A stretch of 64,000 bases of DNA, taken from assembly GCA_030847615.1 (NCBI GenBank), contig JAUMIR010000004.1:87769001-87833000 (forward strand), in the 5' to 3' direction. The notes beneath the pieces were generated by a model. It saw only the letters and a program-made list of their open reading frames with translations, was not told the DNA's origin and ran no database searches. A program made the position numbers and the translations under genes. The DNA comes from Gambelia wislizenii (lineage: Eukaryota > Chordata > Lepidosauria > Squamata > Crotaphytidae). Positions 33,555 through 44,581 of this stretch are shown piece by piece (position 1 is the first letter of the stretch; each line of letters starts with the position of its first letter).

Positions 33555-35240
33555 TTTCACCAAGAAGTAATGTCCAGAAACATGTCTTCCTTGTTAACAG
33601 ATTGGGTAAGGGGAGTAGTGAATGCTTCACTACAGCAAGGCAGGCTTCCAGCTTGCCTAAAAGAAGCTGCGGTGAGACCACTACTGACAAACCCTCCCTG
33701 GATCCCACCAGACCGGAGAACTATAGGCCAGTCTCCAATGTCCCCTTTTTGGGCAAGGTATTGGAGCGTGTGGTGGCCTCCCAGCTCCAGGCATTCCTGG
33801 ATTAACTGGATTATCTAGATCCATTTCAATCTTGCTTCAGGCCTAGCTATGGGACAGAGGCAGCTTTGGTCACTTGGTAGATAACCTATGCAGAGAACTA
33901 GACAGGGGGAGTATGTCCCTGTTGGTTCTGCTGGACCTCTCAGCAGCTTTTGATACCATAAACCATGGTATCCTTCTGGGTTGCCTCACTAGGATGGGGC
34001 TTGAGGGCATGGTTTTACAGTGGCTCCAGTCCTTCTTAGAGGGGCGGATCCAGAAGGTGGTGTTGGGGGATGCCTGTTCAATACCTTGGCCATTACCCAG
34101 CGGTGTCCCTCAGGGCTCAGTTTTGTCCCCCGTGCTGTTTAATATCTACATGAAACCACTGGGAGAGGTCATCTGGAGTTTTAGGGTTCAGTGTCATCAA
34201 TATGCTGATGACACACAACTCTGTCCTCTCTATCAAATTCCAAGGAAGCTGTCTCTGTACTAAACCAGTGTCTGTTGTCAGTAATGGACTGGATGAGGGT
34301 GAACAAATTGAAACTTAATCCAGACAAGACAGAGGTGCTCCTGGTCAGTAGAGAGGCAGATCAGGGAACAGGGATTCAGCCTGTGCTGGATGGGGTCACA
34401 CTCCCCCTGAAATCTCAGGTTCACGGCTTGGGTGTGCTCCTGGACTCAGATCTGAGCCTGGATGCCCAGGTTTTGGCTGTGGCCAGGAGTGCATTTGCAC
34501 AGTTAAAACTAGTGTGCCAGCGGCGCCCGTTCCTTGACAAGTCAGATCTGGCTGCGGTGACACATGCCTTGATTACATCCCATTTCAACTACAGTACAGT
34601 ACTGCGCTTATGTGGGGCTGCCTTTGGGAACTGTTTGGAAACTTCAGTGGGTCCAAAATGCTGCGGCCAGGCTGTTGACTGGGGCTGGCTACAGGGATCG
34701 TGTGACCCCACCAGCTGAAACAGCTCCATTGCAACTGGTCCATTTCTGGCCAGAATTCAAAGTGCTGGTTTTGACCTTTAAAGCCTTCACGGCTTGGGAT
34801 CTGACTATCTGAAAGAGCATATTTCCTTATAGAAGCCAGTATGGGCATTAAGGGGTGGCTTTCTCTTTGTCCCACCACCTTCACAGGCGCAGCTGGTGAA
34901 GACTCTTCTCTGTGGCTGCTCCCAGACTGTGGAACTCCCTTCCTCCCTCCCTGCAATCTTTTTGTCAGTATTTGAAGATCTTTTTATTTAGGCAGGCATT
35001 TGAAACATGAATTTTAATTGGTGTACTGTTTTTAATGTTGTATTTTTATTGATTTTATGTTTTTAATTTATGTTGTATTTTCAATTATATTTTAATAATA
35101 GCAAATAATTTAATTGTTTTTAAACTTTTGTAATTTATGATATATTAATTGTACAGTATATTTTAAAATTATTGTAAGATGCCTTGAATCTCATCTTGGG
35201 AGAAAGGTGGAATATAAATCAAATAAAAGAAATATGTAAA
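33555..35240 (+). mobile_element. L2-type LINE, 5'-truncated
   Basis: The best L2 reverse transcriptase in the window. It begins with NASLQQGRLPACLKEAA, then a YRPVSNVPFLGKVLE block in a second frame. The frame 33874-34263 carries SLLVLLDLSAAFDTINHG, GVPQGSVLSPVLFNIYM and YADDTQL, with the catalytic aspartates present. The frame 34275-34718 continues with MDWMRVNKLKLNPDKTE and VLGVLLDSDLSLD-like blocks, and a last frame has a FWPEFKVLVLTFKA-type end. At least three frame changes interrupt it. The 3' tail at 35175-35226 ends GGAATATAAATCAAATAAAA, the L2 tail. The endonuclease domain is absent. Confidence 0.85.
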
Positions 35241-35409
35241 TAAACTGGAAAATACCTGTACTAAAGCCAGATCATTCTCACCCACTCAAATACAATTTTG
35301 CCTCTGTCCTCTTGACTGTTTAGGACAGAGCTTGTGGAATAATTGCCCAAGCTTCTTGTAATATTTGGGGTTTTTCTGGATGATTGGACTGTTGCACAAT
35401 ATATTCACA

Positions 35410-36022
35410 GTAGTTGTATAGAGCCATTGTACTGTCTATTCTCCTTTACGGGTCTGAAACATGGGTGACCTATCGCCACCACTGTTACGCACAATCCTAA
35501 ATATACACTGGACTGACTATGTGACGAATGTTGCTGTCCTTGAGCAAGCAGGAATCACCAGCAGTGAAGGCCATGATATTGAAAACACAGCTGTGCTGGG
35601 CAGGGCACGTTTCTAGCATGGAGGACCATCGCCTCCCAAAAATAATACTCTACAGTGAACTTGCCACGGGTCAGCATAAGAGGGGCGCTCTAAAAAATCA
35701 ATACAAGGACTCCCTGAAACAACATCTCAGGCTCGGCCAAATTGATCACCAACAATGGTCTGCCCTGGTCTCACATCGGGAGGCATGGAGACGCACTATC
35801 CACAATGTTGCAACCTTATTTGAGAGCTCATGCCAAACAAGTCTTGAAGAGAAACGACAACGCAGAAAGAATCACAACCCGGAAACATCACCCAAGGAGA
35901 CCTTCTGCTGTGCTTTCTGCAACCGGACTTGTTTATCTCGGATTGGCCTTTTTAGTAATCAGCGCGCTTGCAGAAAGTGCGGGATGAGTCCTTCCTGAAT
36001 CTTCGTTTGCAAAGAAAAGCCA
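35410..36022 (+). mobile_element. LINE 3' end, zinc-finger tail family, uninverted copy
   Basis: The plus strand runs from LLYGSETWVTYRHH (about 35437) across an internal deletion (the RLLERFHQRCLR block is lost) into LRWAGH-like sequence. The open frame 35528-35998 has CWAGHVSSMEDHRLPK, KRGALKNQYKDSLKQ, QWSALVSHREAWRRTIH and the C-terminal zinc finger CAFCN...SRIGLFSNQRAC, in which the usual SH is SN. The 3' UTR ends GCAAAGAAAAGCC. It gives the uninverted order used to interpret 8600-9503. Confidence 0.85.
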
Positions 36023-36061
36023 GAGAGAGAGACCGAGAGACCGAGAGAGAGAGAGAGAGAG
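36023..36061. repeat. (GA)n simple repeat
   Basis: A GAGA-rich run with two CC interruptions, directly after the LINE 3' end. It may have grown from the LINE tail. Confidence 0.85.
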
Positions 36062-37178
36062 TTGGCTGCTTTGCTGTACGCAGTCTAGATATCTTGCCTC
36101 AAGGTAATAATTCTGTTGGGGGGTATATCACATTTTTGAAGGGTTTTGTTACAAGGAGAACACATTTGTTTCCCAAGTGACTGTGTGCATCCCTGTTGCA
36201 AATACTGTACTTCATGGCCATGTGGGTTGCAAAACAACTGGGGTCACCTCCTGGGTAGAACCAAGAACTGGCAGTGGTGAGAAACACAACTCTTTGTTTG
36301 CATTTTGGGAAAAGTGAGAGTGTAAGCCAGACAGAGTTTCAGCAAGTATAAAGTTGGTTCCCATGTGTGGTGATGAAAATGGTAAAAAACATTAAACTAG
36401 AAGAAGAGTGACTGTGTGGGGCCAGGGATATGCAGGGGGAGGGATTTTTGATGCTGTGAGGCCATTTGAGGCTACATGAACAGGAGTGCCTAAAATAATT
36501 AAGGACTGAGTGAGACACTCTAAAAAAAAATGATGAATCTCAGGAAAAGGAATCTGGCAGCTCAGTACAATTATTATGTAATATTGTAGTGTCCCTCTGG
36601 GCCAGTAGATGTCTGGGCTAGCCAATGGACAGGGCATCAGTCCTTAAATAAAAAAAGACTAACCTGTCCTGCTTATAAGCCTGATTCCATACAACATTAA
36701 ATGTATCACTTGCAGTAATTGTAGGTTTTGTTTTTTTAAAAAAAATAATATTCCTATAAGCACAGGAAGGACAAATCCAGATTAATCTTTCCTGTATCTG
36801 TATGTCCTGTACTTCCCAAAGAGAATGATGATAAAAGTCTGAACCTTTCCTCTCCATCAAGCAAAAAATAAAATAAAAAATAAAATACAGAATAAAATCA
36901 GTGCAAACCACTGAATAAAACAATCTAGAAATACAAACTCTGAAGAATGAAACTTTTAGATTATTTATTAAACCTGTTTATACTGCTTTTACACTGCATT
37001 TCTTACTTCTTTGCTTGACTGGTGTATCCCACCCCACCAGGTAAGAGCAGTCCTTTGATTCCACTCCTAGACATGGGCCCCAGAATGGAGGGGGGTGCAG
37101 AGGGGCTTGAGTCCCCCCCCCCGCCCAACTAGCTAAACTTGGGCAATCAATGAATAAAGATTCCTATTTCTGCTTGTT
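36062..37178. other. Unassigned DNA
   Basis: No gene recognised. A-rich stretches lie near 36730 and 36860-36890. Confidence 0.35.
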
Positions 37179-37513
37179 GGACTTTTTCGGATGCTGAAAA
37201 ATAATGCAAGCAGCCTTGTCAGCTTGCGAGGCTGCTGCACTGCAAAGCATCAGTTTCGGATGACGCTCTCCCCTGCCGGTACTGTTGCAGTACCGCGGGG
37301 AGAGTTGAGCGTCATATTTCCTTGATTTTTACTCATGAAAGTTGATCGTGAGTAAAAATCAAGGAAATATGATGCACAACTCTCCCCGCAGTACCGCAAC
37401 AGTACCAGCAGGGGCAAGCGTCATCCGAAACTGAAGCTTTGCAGCGCAGAATGTCTTAAAACAACAAGCTGATGAGGCTGCTTGCGTTACTTTTTAAACG
37501 TCTGAAAAAGTCC
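37179..37513. mobile_element. Foldback TIR element, GGACTTTTTC family (M4), copy 2
   Basis: A 335-bp near-complete palindrome from GGACTTTTTCGGATGC to CGTCTGAAAAAGTCC. The central arms are almost perfect: CATATTTCCTTGATTTTTAC mirrors GTAAAAATCAAGGAAATATG around about 37340, with CTCTCCCCTGC and GCAGGGGCAAGCG-type blocks outward. The flanks TTGTT (37174-37178 and 37515-37519) are similar but offset by one base. One segment of the right arm (37447-37468) does not match the left arm. Confidence 0.75.
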
Positions 37514-39099
37514 ATTGTTTCAGAGTGTTTCAGTGATAATGGATGGGGAAAATAACTTGCTCTCCCCCTACAAGTAGTTTCAGATAGACAAAATTAATAA
37601 CAACCTGCCTTCCAGTGTTAAATCCCTCTCCCCCTGCACATACCTTGAACACCATTCTAGAATCTTGTTGCTAGACTTAATTATTTTATTTGTTCTCCTG
37701 GAGCAATAACCCTGATCTCATGTCACAGTTGCAGCTCATTTCAACAAACTGCATCTCCAGGAGTTGCAGAGCCAGCCCTACCACTGGATAAAGTGACGCA
37801 GGCACCCCAGACAGCAGATGTTGGGTGTCCTGAAAAGGTAGGATATGGTTAGTTAGCAGATCTACTGTTACTGGATATTTACTTCCAGAGAGTGGGAGAA
37901 GCACTTGTTGGATTTTTTGTTTGTTTGTTTCATATATGCAACTTTAGATACTATATGCACCTTGACTTGGGCAGACAATAGTCACAAACATTGTTTATCT
38001 CAGGGGGCGAAATGTCTTGAACTGGGGGGGGGGTGCAGAAGAACCACAGCTTCTGTGTAAAGTGGTTTTCAGCGAGAAGCAGTAAACAAAGTGATCTTCA
38101 GCAACAAAGTCACTCCTATTTGAAAGCAAGCCAGAGGAAGAACAGTCAACAACAGAAGCCCTTTTAAAACAAAGTCAAAGGAAGATCCACATTTGGTCAG
38201 AATGTCTTAAAACAACAAGAGCCACAAAAAAGGATAGATGTCCCTTTATCTGGGGTGAACAATAGGCTCAATAGAGCAGGCCTCTCTGTCCCAAATCCAG
38301 GCAAGACAGGATCTTCCTATAGCACTAAAACATGTAGATCCACCAACCGGAGAAAGATACAAAATGGCAGCTTAGGAAGTGAAAACAATCACCTCTTGAA
38401 CTCCAGATTTATTTACTGGGGTTATCTGCATATAGAAGGAGAAACCTACATGTGAATTACTGCAGATCAGAAATTCTAATGACTGTATTTAGGTAATGGC
38501 TATGCAGAACAGGGAATGGTTTTGCTTGTCTCACAACCAGATAACAAGCAACATCTGTTGAAATCTCCTCTTCTATACAACTGTTAAAGGCACAGGAGCC
38601 CTCTTCAATTTTCAACCTGGCAACCTTATCCAAAATCAAAGATGGAGACTTCCAGGCTTTTGTAACTCTTCTGTTTCATCCGGGTGGTGATTATTTTAAC
38701 TGTCTTTGCCTAATGAAGAAGCCAGTGAGAAAATATATTTGTACTGTATTTTCAAGGTTCTTGATGGTGCATGTTTGAGAGACTCAAACGGTCCCTGGAA
38801 ATAAACAATTTAGGCAGAAGTTAAACAACAACAAGGAATAGTTTGTTTATTAAAAGGCTTTTTAATAATAATAACCACCAAGTTGGCTCTCTACTTGCTG
38901 TCATTGTTACCCTTTGTATCAATCTCTAATTCTCTCTGTACTCTAGTCTCCTCCCTTTTCTTCTAGTTGCTCCTCACATCCAGCTCTCATTTCAGACTCC
39001 AGCCACAACAACGGAATTGTTAAATTGTCATCCCTTCCTTTTTTTTTCATTCTCCATCCTTCCTTCCCAATATTCTGAGTGTTCTGACAGGTTTACCTA
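37514..39099. other. Unassigned DNA
   Basis: No gene recognised. A G-run lies near 38023. A 22-bp stretch at 38198-38219 is identical to 37447-37468 in the foldback element. Confidence 0.4.
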
Positions 39100-39129
39100 C
39101 AACACTGGTTCTGACCCTTCAGTCCACCA
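39100..39129. mobile_element. Foldback MITE (M3), left part of a copia-split copy
   Basis: GGTTCTGACCCTTCAGTCCA is mirrored by GGACTGAAGGCTAAGAACTG at about 44679-44698. The rest of the element (AGAGGTTTTGGACTTGG, then AAGTCCAAAACATCTGGAGG) lies at 44587-44703. The copia element inserted into this MITE. Confidence 0.6.
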
Positions 39130-39732
39130 TGTTGGAAAATATAGTTTGCAGTCCAATGAATGGAAATGGTTTTGCTATTGAAGGGTTAACTGAGAAGCCA
39201 TATAAGATGAGCTGATGTAACTTCCTGAAGTTTTGCTATTGGGGAATCTGGGATGAAGGGGAGTGTCTGAGTTTCCTTCTTTGTTCCAGCAGCCATGATC
39301 CTTTAACAAACCACATGGCCTTTGAACTGAGAGGACTCAGCCAGTGGAGTCCTGAATTTAGTTTTGTAACAATGTAGTTTTAAAGCATTTTTAACTAGTT
39401 TTAGTTTATTTTGATGGAGTTTCTTATTCCTGCCAAGAATGAGCTCTCTAACAGTGAGTAAAGATGCTTTTGTACTTTTTAAACTAACTTTTGAGTCTTG
39501 AGTGGTTATTTTGCTAGTTAAACAACTTGGGAAAAGACAAAGGGTGTTTGGTTATTTACTAAGCTGTGGTTTTATATGCATGCTAACAATCTAACGCTAC
39601 ATGCTGCTGCGTTTGTTTTAAACTCTGCTAAATAGGCTGTATTCTCCACTAACGTGTGAAATACAGTGTGGTTGTTTAAACAGGCACAACATACCCTGGT
39701 ACTTTAAACAGTATATTATTATACTTCCAATA
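39130..39732 (+). repeat. 5' LTR of the copia element
   Basis: 603 bp, starting TGTTGG and ending CCAATA (imperfect terminal inverted repeat). A TATAA-like TATAAGA lies at 39201. Compared with the 3' LTR I count nine substitutions and no indels: six are transitions in the first two thirds or CpG-like sites, and the others include a T/A change near 39672. Confidence 0.93.
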
Positions 39733-39746
39733 GGTTTTGGGCCCAG
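39733..39746 (+). promoter_or_regulatory. Primer-binding site, initiator tRNA-Met anticodon arm
   Basis: GGTTTTGGGCCCAG directly follows the 5' LTR. It matches 13 of 14 bases of the complement of the initiator tRNA-Met anticodon arm (GGTTATGGGCCCAG, recalled). Internal, half-tRNA priming of this kind is known for Drosophila copia, and this site fits that mode rather than a 3' CCA-end site. Confidence 0.75.
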
Positions 39747-40066
39747 TTTATGAATGTTAAGCTGCATATTTTTGAATTTTGAAAAGTTTTGGATTTTTGT
39801 GTTTTGCTTAGATAACCAAATTTTTTTGTGGTTTGTTATTTTAAAAGTAAAGAAAAGTGTGGCTTTTCACCCTTTCCCAAGTGAAGCCGGTTTTAAACAA
39901 AAGGCAGTCTTGTTGTTTTTCCCTGAGGGAACAAAGAGAGTTGAGAGAGCTGGCAAAGATTTTTTGTTTATGGCTTCTGAGTCATAAAGGAAGTTGAGGA
40001 AAACCATTTGCTACTCATTAACATAACAGAGAGAGAAAGGCTTACCTGGCTGTGTGTGAGTGAAAA

Positions 40067-40700
40067 ATGGTGATTGAAGATTTAAAGCAGACTAACAGCC
40101 TCAGAAAGGGGGCATTTTCACAGTGGAAGCAAAATATTTTAAAACAGTTTGAAGCAGCCGAAGTTATTGTTTACAGAAATCACAGCCTGATGATCCCATT
40201 AAGAAAGAAAACTGGAGAGTCACAGATGCTACAGCAAGATTAATTTTGTTTGAGAATTTAAACCATGAGCAGCTTTGTGAAGTTTTTAATTGTGATACAG
40301 CCCAGGAAATGGTGAAGAAGTGGCAGGGAGATGTATGAATGAACAAAGTTACATTGCAAACAAAGAGAGTAAAACTCCTCCCACTAACAGCCGAAAGGAA
40401 ATTCATTGTTTTAAATGTAATGCAGTAGAGCATATTGCCAGGATGTGCAAAGCAAGTGGAGATTTTAGCCAGAGGGGGCAGCATTTTCCTCAAACTAGTA
40501 ACAGAGTATTTCAACAAAGGACCATGCTTGCTCAAAGTGAATTTGCAGAACCAGTTTCTGTCGAGAGGGGGCAGTGTGTACAAAGGAATTCAAACAGAGA
40601 CAAAGAAAAAGTGAGCATGTTTGCTTTAAGAAAAGTTTTTCATGTTGTGGACAATAATGATAAACAAAATAAGAGTAATAATGGAAAAACGAATGGGTAG
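40067..40700 (+). pseudogene. copia gag, decayed
   Basis: The first plausible start is the ATG at 40067 in AAAAATGG, giving a frame beginning MVIEDLKQTN that stops at about 40241. A second frame resumes the nucleocapsid-upstream region (TARLILFENLNHEQL) and stops near 40338. The frame 40320-40700 carries the nucleocapsid zinc knuckle CFKCNAVEHIARMC (CX2CX4HX4C, about 40407-40448), in which the usual glycine before histidine is glutamate. A basic, asparagine/lysine-rich tail follows. Gag would coat the RNA in virus-like particles. Here at least one frame change and one or two stops separate the pieces. It ends at the TAG 40698-40700, overlapping the pol frame. Confidence 0.8.
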
Positions 40701-43181
40701 TGGATTCTGGAAGTTCAAATCATTGCACAAATTCTGCAAGCAATTTCGTAGAGTTAAATAATAATAATAATAATGGAGAGTTGCAAATTGCTGATAGAGC
40801 TAAAATTCCCATACAGGCAGTTCGGACTTGTAAGTTGAATCTTGCAGCACATGATGGATGTGAATCACAAATACTGGAGAATGTCGATTATGTTAAAGAA
40901 TTAAAAACAAATCTCCTGAGTATCTCAGCTTTGGTAGAAAAAGATTTTTCAGTATTGTTTCAAAGAGATGTGTGCACTGTATTTAATGACAGAAATGGAA
41001 ACATATACTTAAAGGCATATAAGGATAATGATGGTCTTTTTAAGTTTTTTACTCCTCCAGACAAACAAGCCTATGTGGCACAGACAAGCTGTACTAATGA
41101 AGAGAGCATGGATTTATGGCACAAGAGCCTTGGGCATCGTGACTGTGATGCAGTTATGGAACTTCAAGAGAAAGGTTTGGCTACAGGAATCAAGGTAAAA
41201 AGGCAACAGAATAGTAACAATGCACAAAGATGCATAGTGTGTGTTGAACAAAAGGCAACAAGGCCTTCATTTCCAGTGAGAACTGAGAAAAGATCCAACA
41301 GAGTTCTAGACCTCATTCATTCTGATATAATGGGACCAATGAGAGTGCCCTCATTTGGAGGAAACAGATATATACTAACCTTCATAGATGATTTTTCAAA
41401 ATACAGCGTATTATACCTGCTCAAACAGAAGAGCGAGATGCGTGATGCACTGCATGCATATATTGCCATGGTGAGAAATATATTTGGAAGGAATCCCAAA
41501 GCTTTGAAGAGTGATCAAGGTGGTGAGTACCTATCACATAATACACAACAGTTCTTGAGAGAGAATGAAATGCAACATATTAAGGCTGTTTCTTACACTC
41601 CAGAAATGAACTCTATTGCTGAACAAAAATTTCACACACTAATTGAGATGACAAGATGTCTTTTGGCTAATGCTGGACTACCTAATAGTATGTGGGGCAA
41701 TGCTATTGCTACAGCTAATTACTTACAGAATCGCCTACCCACAAAAGGCGCAGAGAAAACACCTTTTGAGATTTGGCATGGGAGACCCCCATCAGTTAAA
41801 CACATTAGAACATTGGATGTATTGCATATGCATATGTTCCAAGGGAACTCAGAGGAAAACTGGATCCAGCAACTCAAGAGATGATGCTGATTGGATACGA
41901 AAGTGGAACAAGAAATTACATAGTGATGAACTTAAAGACTGGTAAAGTATATAGCAGACATGTGGTATATTTTGATGAAAGCAGAAAAGTTGATTTAACA
42001 GGAACTGTGCTTGATTTTCAAGAAGAGGATAATGTTGATTTCTTTGAACAGGAGGATAACATGTCTGTGATTTCAGAAGCAGAGTGAATATTTTGTGCAG
42101 CATTACGTTTCAGAGAATCGTGTGGGAGCTGATCTGATCGATCTGGACGGTGGCGAAGCAGATGCTGAACAGGAAGGAAGTCATCAGGATCAGAATCAGG
42201 AACATCCCAGGTATGAACTCAGACCTAACAGGGGGGGCCCTCCTGAGAGATTTGGCTACCTTGCAGGGGTGGTGTCGCATGAGAAGTCAACAGAAGGAGG
42301 AGATGATGAGCAAATGCCTACAGATGAGGCAACAAAGCATATGGAACTGATTTCTATGAGACTGTTGCTAAGTTTGGCTGCGTCCAAGCAGATGGATATC
42401 AAAAATGTTACTATGAAAAGTGAGAAGTTGCATACAACACTGGAGAGTTTGGGTTTTCAACAAGGAGAAACAAATAAAAGGCTGTATAGCAAAGTCCAAA
42501 ATAAACTGTTTACATATGTGCTGATTAATGATGGTGATGTGCTTATTGCTACTCAGAGAGATACTGACTACAAACAGATTGTGAAAAGTTTGAAAAGAAT
42601 TGCTGAGCTGGAGGAACGTGGAGATGTAACAGGATTTATGGACATTGAAATTGAAAGAGAAGAAGATGGATCTTTTCTACTGAGTGAGAAACAGAGAATT
42701 GCTGACTTGTTAGAGCTTCTAGGATTGCAAGATGCACATCAAGTTGCCATGCCAATGATAACAGAATTCAACAAGAGTAATGAGTACAGTGAACTTTTGC
42801 CAAACAATAATATGTACAAGAGAGTTATTGAGGAACTGAAATGTTTAACCAGAGGCACCAGGCCTGATATTACCTATGCTGTTAGAGTTCTTAAAGAAAA
42901 AGTAGATGCACCAATACAGAAATTTTAGAATGGATTGAAGAGAATTTTGAGATATTTAAAGGGATCCATAAATGTACAGTTAAGGTTACCAGCTAATGCT
43001 AATCCAGATCTTGTTTGTTTTGCAGATGCAGATTGGGCCAGATTCAGAAGGGACTCAATATCCACAAGTGGTTGCCTGTTTATGTATGGTGGTGGACCAA
43101 TCTGCTGGGATAGTGTGAAACAGAATGTGGTAGCTTATTCTTCTACAGAGGCAGAATATGTTTCTGCGGCGCATGGATGTA

Positions 43182-43661
43182 CAGTCATCCGTTCACATTC
43201 GCGGGGGTTAGGTTCCCCAGACCCCCATGAATGTGAAAAATCCACGAATAATGATTGCCCTCCCCCACCAAAGCGACCATGGGGCCTCTGGAGGCCCCAT
43301 AGTCGCTTTCTCCTGACTCCCCAGTCCCTTCCTAGGCCTTCACGGGGCCTCAGGAGATCCTCCTGAGGCCCCGTGGATGCCTCCCCGGCCCTCCCCCCTC
43401 CCACCCAGCGCTTTCACAGAGCCTTCGGAGGCTCCGTGAAGGCCTCCCTGGCCCCCCCTCCCACCCAGGGCCTTCATGGGGCCTCCGGAGGGTCTCTGAA
43501 GGCCCCATGGAGGCCTCCACGGCTCTCCCCCTCCCTCCCTGGGCCTTCACGGGGCCTCCGGAGGGCCCGTGTCACGGTTTTGGGAGGGCAGGGGGGCTCT
43601 CCCAAAACCGCGAATATCCAAACCCACAAATGCTGAGTTCGCGAATGTGGAGGGGCAACTG
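43182..43661. mobile_element. Pogo/Tigger-like TIR element with hairpin units, short member
   Basis: A 480-bp element flanked by TA on both sides (43180-43181 and 43662-43663). The left tip CAGTCATCCGTTCACATTCG and the right tip CGAATGTGGAGGGGCAACTG are inverted repeats. The tips and subterminal sequences match the 2.4-kb element at 48581-51012. The interior holds about five diverged hairpin units, for example GGGGCCTCTGGAGGCCCC and GGGGCCTCAGGA...TCCTGAGGCCCC. It sits within the RNase H part of the copia element. It adds 482 bp including the duplicated TA, and the coding frames on either side agree once that length is discounted. No transposase. Confidence 0.85.
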
Positions 43662-43969
43662 TAATATGTTAAAATTGCTTGATGATTTGTTTGTTGACTT
43701 TTGCATTTCAGGACAAAAGCCTGTGACTATATTTGAGGATAACCAGAGTTGTATTAAGATATCTGAGAGTGGGAAGAAAGTGACCCCATGAAACAAGCAT
43801 ATAAAGACTGAGTTTCATGATGTTAGAAAGCTGGTAACTGAAGGTGTGATTAAAATGAGATATTGTCCAACAGATGAGATGACAGCGGACATCCTGATGA
43901 AGCCACTGCCAAGAGATGCATTCCAGAGACTATGTGCAAAGTTTGGACTTATATCTCCCTTATTGGACT

Positions 43970-43978
43970 GGGAGGGGG
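43970..43978 (+). promoter_or_regulatory. Polypurine tract
   Basis: GGGAGGGGG lies immediately before the 3' LTR, the position expected for plus-strand priming. Confidence 0.8.
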
Positions 43979-44581
43979 TGTTGGAAAATATAGTTTGCAG
44001 TCCAATGAGTGGAAACGGTTTTGCTATTGAAGGGTTAACTGAGAAGCCATATAAGGTGAGCTGATGTAACTTCCTGAAGTTTTGCTATTGGAGAATCTGG
44101 GATGAAGGGGAGTGTCTGAGTTTCCTTCTTTGTTCCAGCAGCCATGATCCTTTAACAAACTACATGGCCTTTGAACTGAGAGGACTCAGCCAGTGGAGTC
44201 CTGAATTTAGTTTTGTAACAATGTAGTTTTTAAGCATTTTTAACTAGTTTTAGTTTATTTTGATGGAGTTTCTTATTCCTGCCAAGAATGAGCTCTCTAA
44301 CAGTGAGTAAAGATGCTTTTGTACTTTTTAAACTAACTTTTGAGTCTTGAGTGGTTATTTTGCTAGTTAAACAACTTGGGAAAAGACAAAGGGTGTTTGG
44401 TTATTTACTAAGCTGTGGTTTTATATGCATGCTAACAATCTAACGCTACATGCTGCTGCGTTTGTTTTAAACTCTGCTAAATAGGCTGTATTCTCCACTA
44501 ATGTGTGAAATACAGTGTGGATGTTTAAACAGGCACAACATACCCTGGTATTTTAAACAGTATATTATTATACTTCCAATA
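43979..44581 (+). repeat. 3' LTR of the copia element
   Basis: 603 bp, TGTTGG...CCAATA, colinear with the 5' LTR without gaps. It is followed at once by CACCA. Confidence 0.93.

Larger units (their letters stand above)
40685..44064 (+). pseudogene. copia pol (protease, integrase, RT, RNase H), decayed
   Basis: Pol lies in the -1 frame relative to gag. Protease: WVVDSGSSNHCTN (about 40694). Integrase: an HHCC finger (H141, H146, C178, C181 of the 394-residue frame 40700-41884) and a DD35E triad (D209, D272, E308), followed by the GKLDP-like region in another frame. A frame change lies near 41815 and another near 42090. Reverse transcriptase (42095-42928): only the edges survive (RLLLSLAA, then LESLGFQQGE), with the middle deleted, and the catalytic YVDD position reads NDGD. 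A stop follows at 42926-42928. RNase H: ILRYLKGS, FADADWA and SSTEAEYVSAAHG, then the nested TIR element at 43182-43661, then FEDNQSCIKIS and CPTDEMTADILMKPL, with a stop at 43789-43791. The frame reads into the LTR. Confidence 0.9.
39130..44581 (+). mobile_element. Ty1/copia LTR retrotransposon with 5-bp TSD
   Basis: A 5,452-bp element with two 603-bp LTRs and CACCA duplicated on both sides (39125-39129 and 44582-44586). The domain order is gag zinc knuckle, protease, integrase, reverse transcriptase, RNase H, with integrase before reverse transcriptase as in Ty1/copia. A primer-binding site follows the 5' LTR and a polypurine tract precedes the 3' LTR. The coding region is broken by frame changes, two stops, a reverse-transcriptase deletion and a 480-bp nested TIR element, so this copy cannot be autonomous. 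The LTRs differ at only 9 of 603 positions, so integration is fairly recent relative to most elements here. Confidence 0.95.

Noticed and set aside
40320..40700. Host CCHC zinc-finger gene
   Set aside because: Its position between a copia LTR and the protease, and the knuckle sequence, identify it as gag nucleocapsid.
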